Positions 43,984-51,578 of a stretch of 53,013 nucleotides of DNA are shown one piece after another. Under the pieces are notes generated by a model. It was not told the DNA's origin and made no database searches. It was given only the letters and a program-made list of their open reading frames with translations. Location: NCBI GenBank assembly GCA_040879025.1, contig JBBDLF010000002.1, forward strand, positions 1 through 53,013, given 5' to 3'. The DNA comes from JBBDLF01 sp040879025. GTDB taxonomy: Bacteria > Pseudomonadota > Gammaproteobacteria > Pseudomonadales > Pseudohongiellaceae. The first letter of the stretch is position 1. Each line of letters starts with the position of its first letter. The translations under genes and the position numbers were made by a program.

Positions 43984-45129
43984 ATGATTCGCGATCAGGA
44001 AATTTTGACTCAGTTGCTCGATGTGGTGGACCGCTTTGTCCGGGAGCGGCTGATGCCCGCGGAGGATACCCTGGCCCGGGACGGCAAGGTGCCTGATGAC
44101 ATTATTCAGGAAATGAAGGAGTTGGGGCTTTTTGGCCTGACCATTCCAGAGGAGTACGGAGGGCTGGGTCTCACCATGGAGGAAGAGATCGAGGTGGCAA
44201 TGGTGCTTGGACAGACCTCGCCGGCGTTCCGTTCCATAATGGGTACCAATAATGGCATCGGCTCGGCCGCGGTGGTGTTTGACGGCACCGAGGAGCAGAA
44301 GCATAAATTTCTGCCCCGGTATGCCAGCGGCGAATGGATCGGTTGCTTCTGTCTCACCGAACCCGATGTCGGTTCCGATGCCGCCTCACTGAAAACCACC
44401 GCCCGCCGCGAGGGAGATCATTACCTGATCAACGGCACCAAACGCTATATCACCAACGGTCCGGTGGCGGACACATTCAACGTGATGGCGCGCACCAATC
44501 CGGACGTCAAGGGCGCCCGCGGCATCTCCGCCTTTATTATCGAAAAGGGAACCGCGGGCATCACATTGGGCCCGGTCGACAAGAAAATGGGCCAGGCCGG
44601 ATCCCTCACCTGCGATGTGATTTTCGAGGATTGCAAAGTTCCGGCGGCAAACCTGATCGGCGACGAAGGCGAAGGCTTTATCACCGCGATGAAAATCCTG
44701 GACCGCGGCCGCCTGCACATCTCCGGCGTGAGCGTCGGCATCGCCGAGCGGCTGATCCGGGACGCCCTGCAATTTGCCATGGAACGCAAACAGTTCGGCA
44801 AGCCCATCTGTGAGCATCAGTTGATACAAGCCATGCTGGCTGATTCCCAAACCGAAGCCTACGCCGCCCGGTGCATGGTTCTGGAGACATCCCGCAAACG
44901 CGACCAGGGTAAAAACGTGAGCACCGAATCCGCCGCCTGCAAACTTTTCGCAACGGAAATGGTCGGCCGGGTCGCCGACAGGGCCGTGCAAATTCACGGA
45001 GGCGCGGGCTACATCTCCGACTACGCGGTCGAGCGCTTTTACCGCGACGTACGACTGCTCCGACTGTACGAAGGCACCAGCCAGATCCAGCAAATCATCA
45101 TCGCCCGCAATATGATCAGGGGACAGTGA
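43984..45129 (+). CDS. acyl-CoA dehydrogenase (3)
   Basis: The product has 381 residues. The ATG at 43984 is chosen because GGGGGG lies eight bases upstream and homologues begin about here. Motifs are CLTEPDVGSDAASLKTTA, the FAD loop GTKRYITNGP, the Q-F-G-K-P dimer element and the catalytic-Glu segment LYEGTSQIQQ. It catalyses the first step of beta-oxidation and is divergent from the thiolase gene, so both may share a regulatory region. Confidence 0.92.
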   Translation: MIRDQEILTQLLDVVDRFVRERLMPAEDTLARDGKVPDDIIQEMKELGLFGLTIPEEYGGLGLTMEEEIEVAMVLGQTSPAFRSIMGTNNGIGSAAVVFDGTEEQKHKFLPRYASGEWIGCFCLTEPDVGSDAASLKTTARREGDHYLINGTKRYITNGPVADTFNVMARTNPDVKGARGISAFIIEKGTAGITLGPVDKKMGQAGSLTCDVIFEDCKVPAANLIGDEGEGFITAMKILDRGRLHISGVSVGIAERLIRDALQFAMERKQFGKPICEHQLIQAMLADSQTEAYAARCMVLETSRKRDQGKNVSTESAACKLFATEMVGRVADRAVQIHGGAGYISDYAVERFYRDVRLLRLYEGTSQIQQIIIARNMIRGQ

Positions 45130-45146
45130 TAAACTGTCGGTTCACC

Positions 45147-46394
45147 CTACGCATTCCAGAGCATGTCCATGGGAACAGCCCACATGCTTTCTCCAAAAGG
45201 AATCACCTTGCGACCGCGGTAGAGCACAATACCGCAGACGAAATCCGCCGCTGTGTGGGAACGGAGTACCTGTAAACCCTTGAAATCGTCAGCCGTTATT
45301 GACCCACGCCCCTTCACTTCGATACCGGCGAGCTTGCCATTGGCTTGCTCCAAAACAAAATCCACTTCTTTGCCATCGCTCGTTCGAAAATGAAACAACT
45401 CCGCTTCAATTTCGCTTGCGGCAAGCTGTTTGACGAGTTCGCTTGCGACAAAGTTCTCAAGCACATGTCCGAAAACGTGGGGGTCGCTCCGGGCCGCTTT
45501 CTCCAGGTCAATCTGCTGCAGGTGACAGAGCATGGAACTGTCGATTACATACCCCTTGCCAGCCTTGACCAGGCGCTTACCGATGTTGCGGTACCAGGGT
45601 TTGAGCTCGAAAACCAGAAACATCATCTGTAACAGCACACGGTAGTTCTTGGTGGTAACGGCGTTTTGGCCGATACTGCGTGCGATATCCGCCTCGTTGA
45701 TTAATCCGCCGGCACGGCTTGCAAGCACCTTCAGTAAATTCGGAAGCAGCCCCAATTTCGCGATATCGGCAATTTGCCGCACGTCGCGCTGCAAGATGGT
45801 GGTGATATAGCTTTCAAACCATCGGCGGCGAACAGCGGGTGAACTGGTGGAGATTTCTGGAAAAGTCGCTTGTTGAATGACGTCGGTCAGCTCTCGCCCG
45901 GGCGCGAGGGTGCGCGGCTTGAACGCATTTCTCATCAAGCATTCCAGAAAGCCACCCTTGCCTTCCAATACTTCCACGGCCGATAAGGGGTAGAGACCAA
46001 GTACGTTCATTCTTCCCACCAGCGCGTTGGCCAGCGTCGGCAAAGCCATTACGTTAGCGGAACCGGTAAGTAGAAAACGCCCTTCAACGGGGCCAGGTTT
46101 TGCAGTTCGCACCTCGTCAACCAGCAGCTTCAAGGGGCGGAACAGGGCGGGAGCCATTTGCACTTCGTCAAGGATCAAGCGGCCTTCATAGGCGCGCAGA
46201 AAGGCTTCCGGGTCCGACTCGGCGGCGCCCAACATGCTGGCTTCGTCGAAGCTGACGTATTCCGCAGGCCATTGCCCCTTCGCGAGTGCGCGCACCAGCG
46301 TTGTCTTGCCGGCCTGCCGAGGCCCGTTGAGGTACACAACGGAGGCACTTTGGAGCGCCTGAAACAGTTGCTGGCTGAGTTGGCGTTTAATCAT
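45147..46394 (-). CDS. AAA-type ATPase with C-terminal DUF4143
   Basis: The product has 415 residues. Walker A is GPRQAGKTT with Lys30, Walker B is RLILDEVQMAP, and sensor-like LLTGSANV follows. The C-terminal DUF4143 has the nuclease-like core FHFRTSDGKEVDFVLE and GIEVKG (a PD-(D/E)XK-like arrangement). The family is common in mobile and defence regions and has no settled function. The ATG at 46394 is the family start. It marks the left end of the accessory region that continues to the cas genes. Confidence 0.85.
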   Translation of the reverse strand: MIKRQLSQQLFQALQSASVVYLNGPRQAGKTTLVRALAKGQWPAEYVSFDEASMLGAAESDPEAFLRAYEGRLILDEVQMAPALFRPLKLLVDEVRTAKPGPVEGRFLLTGSANVMALPTLANALVGRMNVLGLYPLSAVEVLEGKGGFLECLMRNAFKPRTLAPGRELTDVIQQATFPEISTSSPAVRRRWFESYITTILQRDVRQIADIAKLGLLPNLLKVLASRAGGLINEADIARSIGQNAVTTKNYRVLLQMMFLVFELKPWYRNIGKRLVKAGKGYVIDSSMLCHLQQIDLEKAARSDPHVFGHVLENFVASELVKQLAASEIEAELFHFRTSDGKEVDFVLEQANGKLAGIEVKGRGSITADDFKGLQVLRSHTAADFVCGIVLYRGRKVIPFGESMWAVPMDMLWNA

Positions 46395-46579
46395 GGTCCG
46401 GTCTGGCGGCATATAGGAAGGAAATCTAAAACTAGCCTTTATAAATCCGAAAAGCAACTTTTAGATGTGCAAAACACAGCGCATTGTCAATACAAGCAAG
46501 ATCTCGCAGAACATGTGAGATGACACCTACGTTCACTTCGAGATTGATGTCCCGGTATGAAGCGGCATGCCGCCACCAT

Positions 46580-47944
46580 TTATGGCTTGCCCGCCAGCCA
46601 TGCTTCGAGCTGCGCTTCGGTTACACCAAGGCCGATAATCGCGCCAGTATGTACAGCGCTTAGATCGGCCAGCGTCATAGCGGTAAATCTATCGGTATCT
46701 TTGATCCGTTGTTCCTGGCAGTAATTTTCAATCAATTCTTCCGCTGCCGTGCCATATAAGCCCTGTTTAACAATTTGGCCCATGACTGCTTTCCGTTGCT
46801 GCCGATATTGAATGCGGAAGGCATCTATTTCCCCGAGTGATTTTTTTACTACCCCGTATTGTTTGCAAGAGCGTGAATAAGCCCAGTCAAAAAGCGCAAG
46901 CATGGGTTCAACATCATTTTTCTCATAGATGGCTAAAAGCGATGCGGTGTAGTCATCCCGCGATACATCAGTAAAGCTGAGCGGACAAAGATTGCTTTTG
47001 ATAAACGGAATATTGCAGCTCAGGCGCGAGGTTCTTTTGTTCACATCCTCAAACGCCTGCAAGTAGGATAAGTGCACCAACAAAAAGAAGCTTTGCTCGA
47101 AAGGGTCTGTGATTTTTTTTGCCTTTTGCAAAATCAACTCAAAGAGTTCCTTTAAAATATGACGATTAGCCAGGGGTTTGTAGGTGGATTGACCGATATC
47201 CACTTCTATTGTTCGGATGGCGCCACAAGCTTCCGGGTTGGCCAGCAAATCCTGCGATAACAGCTGGTGTAAATTACGAATGGTCAGACTGTTGAGTTCG
47301 ATATCCTGTGCGTTCTCCACCAGGAACAGGATGGCTTCTTTGTGGTTCATGATCATGACGGTTTCTTCATGAACCTTGCCTTCTACTGCAATGCCTTCTT
47401 CCACCAGTTTTTGTGTATCCAGGCGGGAATAGGTGTTTCCCTCCAGACGGCTGGAGTTATAGGACAGGTCGATCAAGAGTCTTTGGCAGATTTGCCGAGC
47501 GTACGTGCCCGCTGCCAACTGCTTATCGAAACGCTTACCCTCCTGAAAAAGCGCTTCTCGCACCTTTTTAGGGACATAAATGCTTTGATTAGGGACATAG
47601 GAGTCCAGAAACGTCCTGTTATAGGACACTTTTTCCCTCGCATGGAGGGGCGTATCCAGAAACCTAAGCTTTTCCTGGCTTTCGGAGCTGAATATACTGG
47701 CCGTGTCCTTTAAATGTCCCTTATTTGTCCCTAGAGGAGGTAGGGGATAATAGCGAGTTGCTTTTTTTTCACCCTTTTTGATTATCCGGCCAGCATCAGC
47801 CAGAGCGCCCAAGCGTCGCTGCAAGGTCTTGTCATTGATAGAAAACGTCAATTTTTCAGAGACTTGGCCACGCGAAAGCCCTTCTGGATATTGGCCCAGA
47901 ATAGTAATGATTTCTTCGATTTGTTGCTTGATTTCCGGTGTCAT
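46580..47944 (-). CDS. Fic-family protein with N-terminal winged helix and altered catalytic motif (second copy)
   Basis: The product has 454 residues. An N-terminal winged helix (about 1-65) is followed by a Fic domain. Inhibitory motif: SSRLEGN at 164-170. The core motif reads QAFEDVNKRTSR from residue 296; the catalytic His is Gln, exactly as in the protein encoded at 407-1792, and long stretches are clearly homologous (GTYARQICQRLLIDLS and IPFIKSNLCPLSF). A perfect palindrome lies upstream. It is probably a DNA-binding autoregulated protein whose AMP-transfer activity is lost or changed (inference). Confidence 0.87.
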   Translation of the reverse strand: MTPEIKQQIEEIITILGQYPEGLSRGQVSEKLTFSINDKTLQRRLGALADAGRIIKKGEKKATRYYPLPPLGTNKGHLKDTASIFSSESQEKLRFLDTPLHAREKVSYNRTFLDSYVPNQSIYVPKKVREALFQEGKRFDKQLAAGTYARQICQRLLIDLSYNSSRLEGNTYSRLDTQKLVEEGIAVEGKVHEETVMIMNHKEAILFLVENAQDIELNSLTIRNLHQLLSQDLLANPEACGAIRTIEVDIGQSTYKPLANRHILKELFELILQKAKKITDPFEQSFFLLVHLSYLQAFEDVNKRTSRLSCNIPFIKSNLCPLSFTDVSRDDYTASLLAIYEKNDVEPMLALFDWAYSRSCKQYGVVKKSLGEIDAFRIQYRQQRKAVMGQIVKQGLYGTAAEELIENYCQEQRIKDTDRFTAMTLADLSAVHTGAIIGLGVTEAQLEAWLAGKP

Positions 47945-47958
47945 TTCTACGCTTGGCT

Positions 47959-47993
47959 TGTCCTTTAAATTACGTTAGCGTATTTAAAGGACA
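47959..47993 (-). promoter_or_regulatory. palindromic operator upstream of the second Fic gene
   Basis: A perfect 12-base inverted repeat, TGTCCTTTAAAT / ATTTAAAGGACA, has an 11-base spacer and lies 14 bases before the ATG. A further GGACA half-site follows at about 48012-48016, and a TGTCCTTTAAAT copy recurs inside the coding region near 47703. The winged-helix domain of the Fic protein is the likely binder. Confidence 0.65.
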
Positions 47994-48190
47994 TATTCAA
48001 TTTATTTTTAGGACATGGAGTTCGGCGTGTTTTGCCTTCGACCTTGAGCAGAAAACGGCCAATTGTTTACCGCCCTTACCCCGTTTATCCAGTTATCAGT
48101 GTCCGCGCACCCTACCATTTAGCGGGAGTTAGGAGTAGACTTCTTGCGGTTCCCCTCACTTTATAGCCGTCACCGCAGTCATAAGAAGAA

Positions 48191-49156
48191 ATGGCCAGGA
48201 TTGACCGAATCTATCAATTGCACCGCATTTTCGAAGGGCGGCGCTCAGCGATTCCCCGCGACGAGCTTGAGGCTCAACTGGAATGCAGTCGCTCTACCGT
48301 CACCCGGCTGATCCGCGAGTATCGCGACACCCTGGGGGCCCCCCTGGAGTTTAACGAGGAGCGGCGCGGCTATTGCCTGAACACTGACAACGGCCCTTAC
48401 GAGCTTCCCGGCCTTTGGTTCAGTGCCGATGAAATCCACGCCCTGCTCACCTCTCACCGCCTGCTGGCAAACCTGAAGCCGGGGCTGTTCGAGCCGTATG
48501 TCGCCCCTCTGCGAGACCGTCTGGAATCACTGCTCAAACATGAACATGCAGGCAATGCCGCTATCTTCGAGCGCATTCGCATTCTGCCCATGGCCTCCCG
48601 GGAGGTGCCACTGGCACATCTCCAGAAGATCGCGGGGGCACTGATGACCCGCCGCCGCCTGCGCATTCAATACAGTAGCCGTGACAAGGAAGAACTCACC
48701 GAGCGCTGGGTATCGCCCCAGCGCCTGGTGTACTACCGCGCCAACTGGTACCTGGATGCCTGGTGCCACCTGAGGGACGCCCTGCGCACCTTCTCGATGG
48801 ACAGAATGAACGTCTCTGAGCAGCGCGACAGCGCCGTCGATATAGCCGATCAAGCGCTGGACGACCACTTTACGCAAACCTACGGCATCTTCGCCGGACC
48901 CGCCACCCATACCGCCGTCATACGGTTTTCCGACCACGCGGCCCGCTGGGTCGCGGATGAACAATGGCATCCGGAACAACTGAGCCAGCGGTGTGCCGAC
49001 GGCCGCTGGGAGATCACAGTACCTTACGGTGACCCCAGAGAACTGGTGAGGGACATTCTTAAATACGGACCGGATGCGGAGGTCATGGAACCGACCGGCC
49101 TGAGAGCCCTGGTGGCAGAGAAGCTGTGTGAGGCAGCGGCACACTACAAAAAGTGA
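48191..49156 (+). CDS. WYL-domain transcriptional regulator
   Basis: The product has 321 residues. An N-terminal winged helix (about 5-65; ARIDRIYQLHRIFEGRRSAI and CSRSTVTRLIREYR) precedes a WYL domain (about 145-225, RRRLRIQYSSRDKEELTERWVSPQRLVYYR, NWYLDAWC) and a C-terminal WCX-like extension. WYL regulators bind nucleic-acid or nucleotide ligands and control several defence systems, including CRISPR-Cas, CBASS and BREX. The cas1 gene follows in the same direction, so control of this cas operon is likely. Confidence 0.9.
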   Translation: MARIDRIYQLHRIFEGRRSAIPRDELEAQLECSRSTVTRLIREYRDTLGAPLEFNEERRGYCLNTDNGPYELPGLWFSADEIHALLTSHRLLANLKPGLFEPYVAPLRDRLESLLKHEHAGNAAIFERIRILPMASREVPLAHLQKIAGALMTRRRLRIQYSSRDKEELTERWVSPQRLVYYRANWYLDAWCHLRDALRTFSMDRMNVSEQRDSAVDIADQALDDHFTQTYGIFAGPATHTAVIRFSDHAARWVADEQWHPEQLSQRCADGRWEITVPYGDPRELVRDILKYGPDAEVMEPTGLRALVAEKLCEAAAHYKK

Positions 49157-49458
49157 AAATTAATTTGGTGCATGTTCATTATTTGACCCTGGAGGGCCAT
49201 AGACTGCAAGTTGCCGCCACCGAATATGCCGGACTCGGCTGCCAGGACACCATGTCACTGCTGGCGGAGAAGCGCAGCCTGCTGCAGGAAGCGGAACGGC
49301 AACAGAACCGCGCCGCCACCGGGGACGCCATTGGCGTGTTTCTGGTGTTGATTCCGGTGGGGTCGGTGCTGGGTGAGGATAACGAAGGGGTGGTGGCGCA
49401 GTACAAGGGCGAGGTGTTGGCGCTGGAGCGAGCGATGGCCGGGAATTGTAGGGAATAG
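49153..49458 (+). CDS. small conserved protein, possibly a lipoprotein remnant lacking its signal
   Basis: The product has 101 residues from a GTG overlapping the WYL stop by four bases. The part from about residue 18 (LQVAATEYAGLGCQDTMSLLAEKRS, GDAIGVFLVLIPVGSVLGEDNEGVVAQYKGE) resembles small predicted lipoproteins of Gammaproteobacteria, but no signal peptide or lipobox is present. It may be a truncated relic or a cytoplasmic form. The four-base overlap suggests coupling with the WYL gene. Confidence 0.5.
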   Translation: MKINLVHVHYLTLEGHRLQVAATEYAGLGCQDTMSLLAEKRSLLQEAERQQNRAATGDAIGVFLVLIPVGSVLGEDNEGVVAQYKGEVLALERAMAGNCRE

Positions 49459-49515
49459 CTATTCATACGTACTTTGCAAGCCGTTTGTACCGATAAACGA
49501 ATCCGGAGCAGGCCA

Positions 49516-50487
49516 TTGGAGCAACTTACCGACCTGAAAGCTATCCTGCATTCCAAGCGCGCGAACATTTATTACTTGGAAAAATGCCGCATCATGCAGA
49601 AGGACGGCAGGGTGCTCTATCTCACCGAGGCTAAAAACGAGAACCAATACTGGAATATACCCATAGCGAATACTACATGCCTGCTGCTTGGCACCGGCAC
49701 ATCGATTACGCAGGCTGCCATGCGTATGCTGGCGCAAGCAGGTGTTTTGATAGGATTTTGCGGCGGTGGAGGAACTCCCCTGCTCATGGCCACCGAAATC
49801 GAATGGCTCAGCCCCCAGAGCGAATACCGGCCCACGGAATATATCCAGGGCTGGATGCAATTCTGGTTCGATGAGCAAAAACGATTGCAGGCCTCCCAGA
49901 GTTTCCAGACCGCCCGCATCGAGTTCATCCGCAAGGTCTGGTCGAAAGACCGCGACTTGCTGGCCGCGGGTTTCAATGCCGGGGACGAGGACATCCATGC
50001 CGCCCTGAAGAAAGGGCTGGGCGGGGTCGAACAGGCCCCCAAGGTGGGCAAGCTGCTGCAGATCGAGGCGGAACTGACCAAGCGACTCTACAAGGCCGCC
50101 GCCCAACGCACCAAACAACCCGATTTCGTGCGTGAACGCAAGTCCGTGGATCGGGCCAACGCTTTCCTCAACCACGGCAACTACCTGGCCTATGGCCTGG
50201 CGGCCACCACGCTCTGGGTGCTGGGCATCCCCCATGGCTTCGCTGTTATGCACGGCAAGACGCGGCGTGGCGCCCTGGTGTTCGACGTGGCGGACCTGGT
50301 CAAGGATGCCCTCATCCTGCCCTGGGCCTTCATCTGCGCCGGCGAGAATGCCACGGAGCAGGAATTCCGCCAGCAATGCCTGCAGGCATTCACCGACCAC
50401 AAAGCGCTGGAATTCATGTTTGATCAGGTGAAGGATATCGCCCTGAAAACGGATTGGAAGGAGGATATGGAGTGCCTTCTCGACTGA
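49516..50487 (+). CDS. cas1: type I-F CRISPR-associated endonuclease Cas1
   Basis: The product has 323 residues from a TTG with GGAG about eight bases upstream; this gives the family start LTDLKAILHSKRANIYYLE and length. I-F-specific stretches include YWNIPIANTTCLLLGTGTSI, GFCGGGGTP, HGNYLAYGLAA and the metal-site region IPHGFAVMHGKTRRGALVFD. It integrates new spacers together with Cas2, here fused to Cas3. An alternative TTG at 49474 would add 14 residues. The usual direct neighbour is cas2-3; here a rhuM-like gene lies in between. Confidence 0.94.
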   Translation: MEQLTDLKAILHSKRANIYYLEKCRIMQKDGRVLYLTEAKNENQYWNIPIANTTCLLLGTGTSITQAAMRMLAQAGVLIGFCGGGGTPLLMATEIEWLSPQSEYRPTEYIQGWMQFWFDEQKRLQASQSFQTARIEFIRKVWSKDRDLLAAGFNAGDEDIHAALKKGLGGVEQAPKVGKLLQIEAELTKRLYKAAAQRTKQPDFVRERKSVDRANAFLNHGNYLAYGLAATTLWVLGIPHGFAVMHGKTRRGALVFDVADLVKDALILPWAFICAGENATEQEFRQQCLQAFTDHKALEFMFDQVKDIALKTDWKEDMECLLD

Positions 50488-50545
50488 ATGAGACCAATAT
50501 CAAATCCCTCATTAATAAAGGCGAAGGCATCCGGAAAACAACGCA

Positions 50546-51571
50546 ATGAAAGACTTGTCAAAAGACTACGAAATTCTCCTCTACCGCAGCGAATCGGGCG
50601 ATGTAAAGGTGGATGTCCTTGCGCAAAACGATACGCTCTGGCTGACCCAAAAGCGCATGGCGGCGCTGTTTGCTGTCCAGATCCCGGCCATCACCAAGCA
50701 TCTGAAGAATATCTTTGAAACCGGTGAATTGCACGAAGAGTCAGTTATTTCCATTTTGGAAACAACTGCCGCCGACGGCAAAACCTACAAAACCCGCTAC
50801 TACAGCCTGGATGCGATTATCGCCGTGGGCTACCGGGTCAACTCCAAGCAGGCGACCCAGTTTCGCATTTGGGCTACACAAACACTGAGAGAGTTCATCA
50901 TTAAAGGCTTTGCTCTCGACAGCGAAAGGCTCAAACAGGGCGCACACTTTGGAAAAGACTACTTTGATGAACTGCTGGAAAAAATCCGGGAAATCCGGGC
51001 CTCAGAACGGCGCTTCTACCAGAAGATAACGGACATCTACGCGCAGTGTTCAGCAGATTATGACCCTGCATCGGAAATTACGCAGACATTCTATGCCATG
51101 GTACAGAACAAACTGCATTGGGCCATTCATGGCATGACAGCGGCGGAAGTCATAAAACAACGTGCAGACAAAAACAGGCCACACATGGGATTGACTACAT
51201 GGAATAACGCGCCCAAAGGTAAAATTCTCAAAAGCGATGTCGCCATTGCGAAAAACTACCTGAGCGAAAAAGAGCTAAAAGAGCTGAATCATATTGTGGC
51301 AATGTATCTTGACTTCGCGGAACTCCAGGCAGGCAAACAAAGAATAATGAGAATGGCGGACTGGGCGGAAAAACTGGATGCGTTTTTACGATTTAACGAA
51401 TATGAGGCCCTGGATAATCCCGGCAATGTTTCTGCTGAAGTCGCCAAAGATCTGGCGAAAAACGAATACGAACAATTTCGTATTGAACAGGATCGCCGGC
51501 ATAAATCGGATTTTGACAAACTGCTTGAGCAATCTGAAACATTGAGCAGAACAGATAAAAATCAGGATTAA
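50546..51571 (+). CDS. RhuM-family protein inserted within the cas operon
   Basis: The product has 341 residues. The N-terminal half is the RhuM core: DTLWLTQKRMAALFAVQIPAITKHLKNIFETGEL, YYSLDAIIAVGYRVNS and FRIWATQTLREFIIKGFALD. The C-terminal half contains GMTAAEVIKQRADKNRPHMG, LSEKELKELNHIVAMYLDFAE and a charged tail. RhuM was named from Salmonella pathogenicity island 3; its biochemical role is unclear and relatives lie in defence and mobile regions. It starts 58 bases after cas1 and ends 7 bases before cas2-3, all in one direction, so co-transcription with the cas genes is expected. Confidence 0.88.
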   Translation: MKDLSKDYEILLYRSESGDVKVDVLAQNDTLWLTQKRMAALFAVQIPAITKHLKNIFETGELHEESVISILETTAADGKTYKTRYYSLDAIIAVGYRVNSKQATQFRIWATQTLREFIIKGFALDSERLKQGAHFGKDYFDELLEKIREIRASERRFYQKITDIYAQCSADYDPASEITQTFYAMVQNKLHWAIHGMTAAEVIKQRADKNRPHMGLTTWNNAPKGKILKSDVAIAKNYLSEKELKELNHIVAMYLDFAELQAGKQRIMRMADWAEKLDAFLRFNEYEALDNPGNVSAEVAKDLAKNEYEQFRIEQDRRHKSDFDKLLEQSETLSRTDKNQD

Positions 51572-51578
51572 CCAAATT

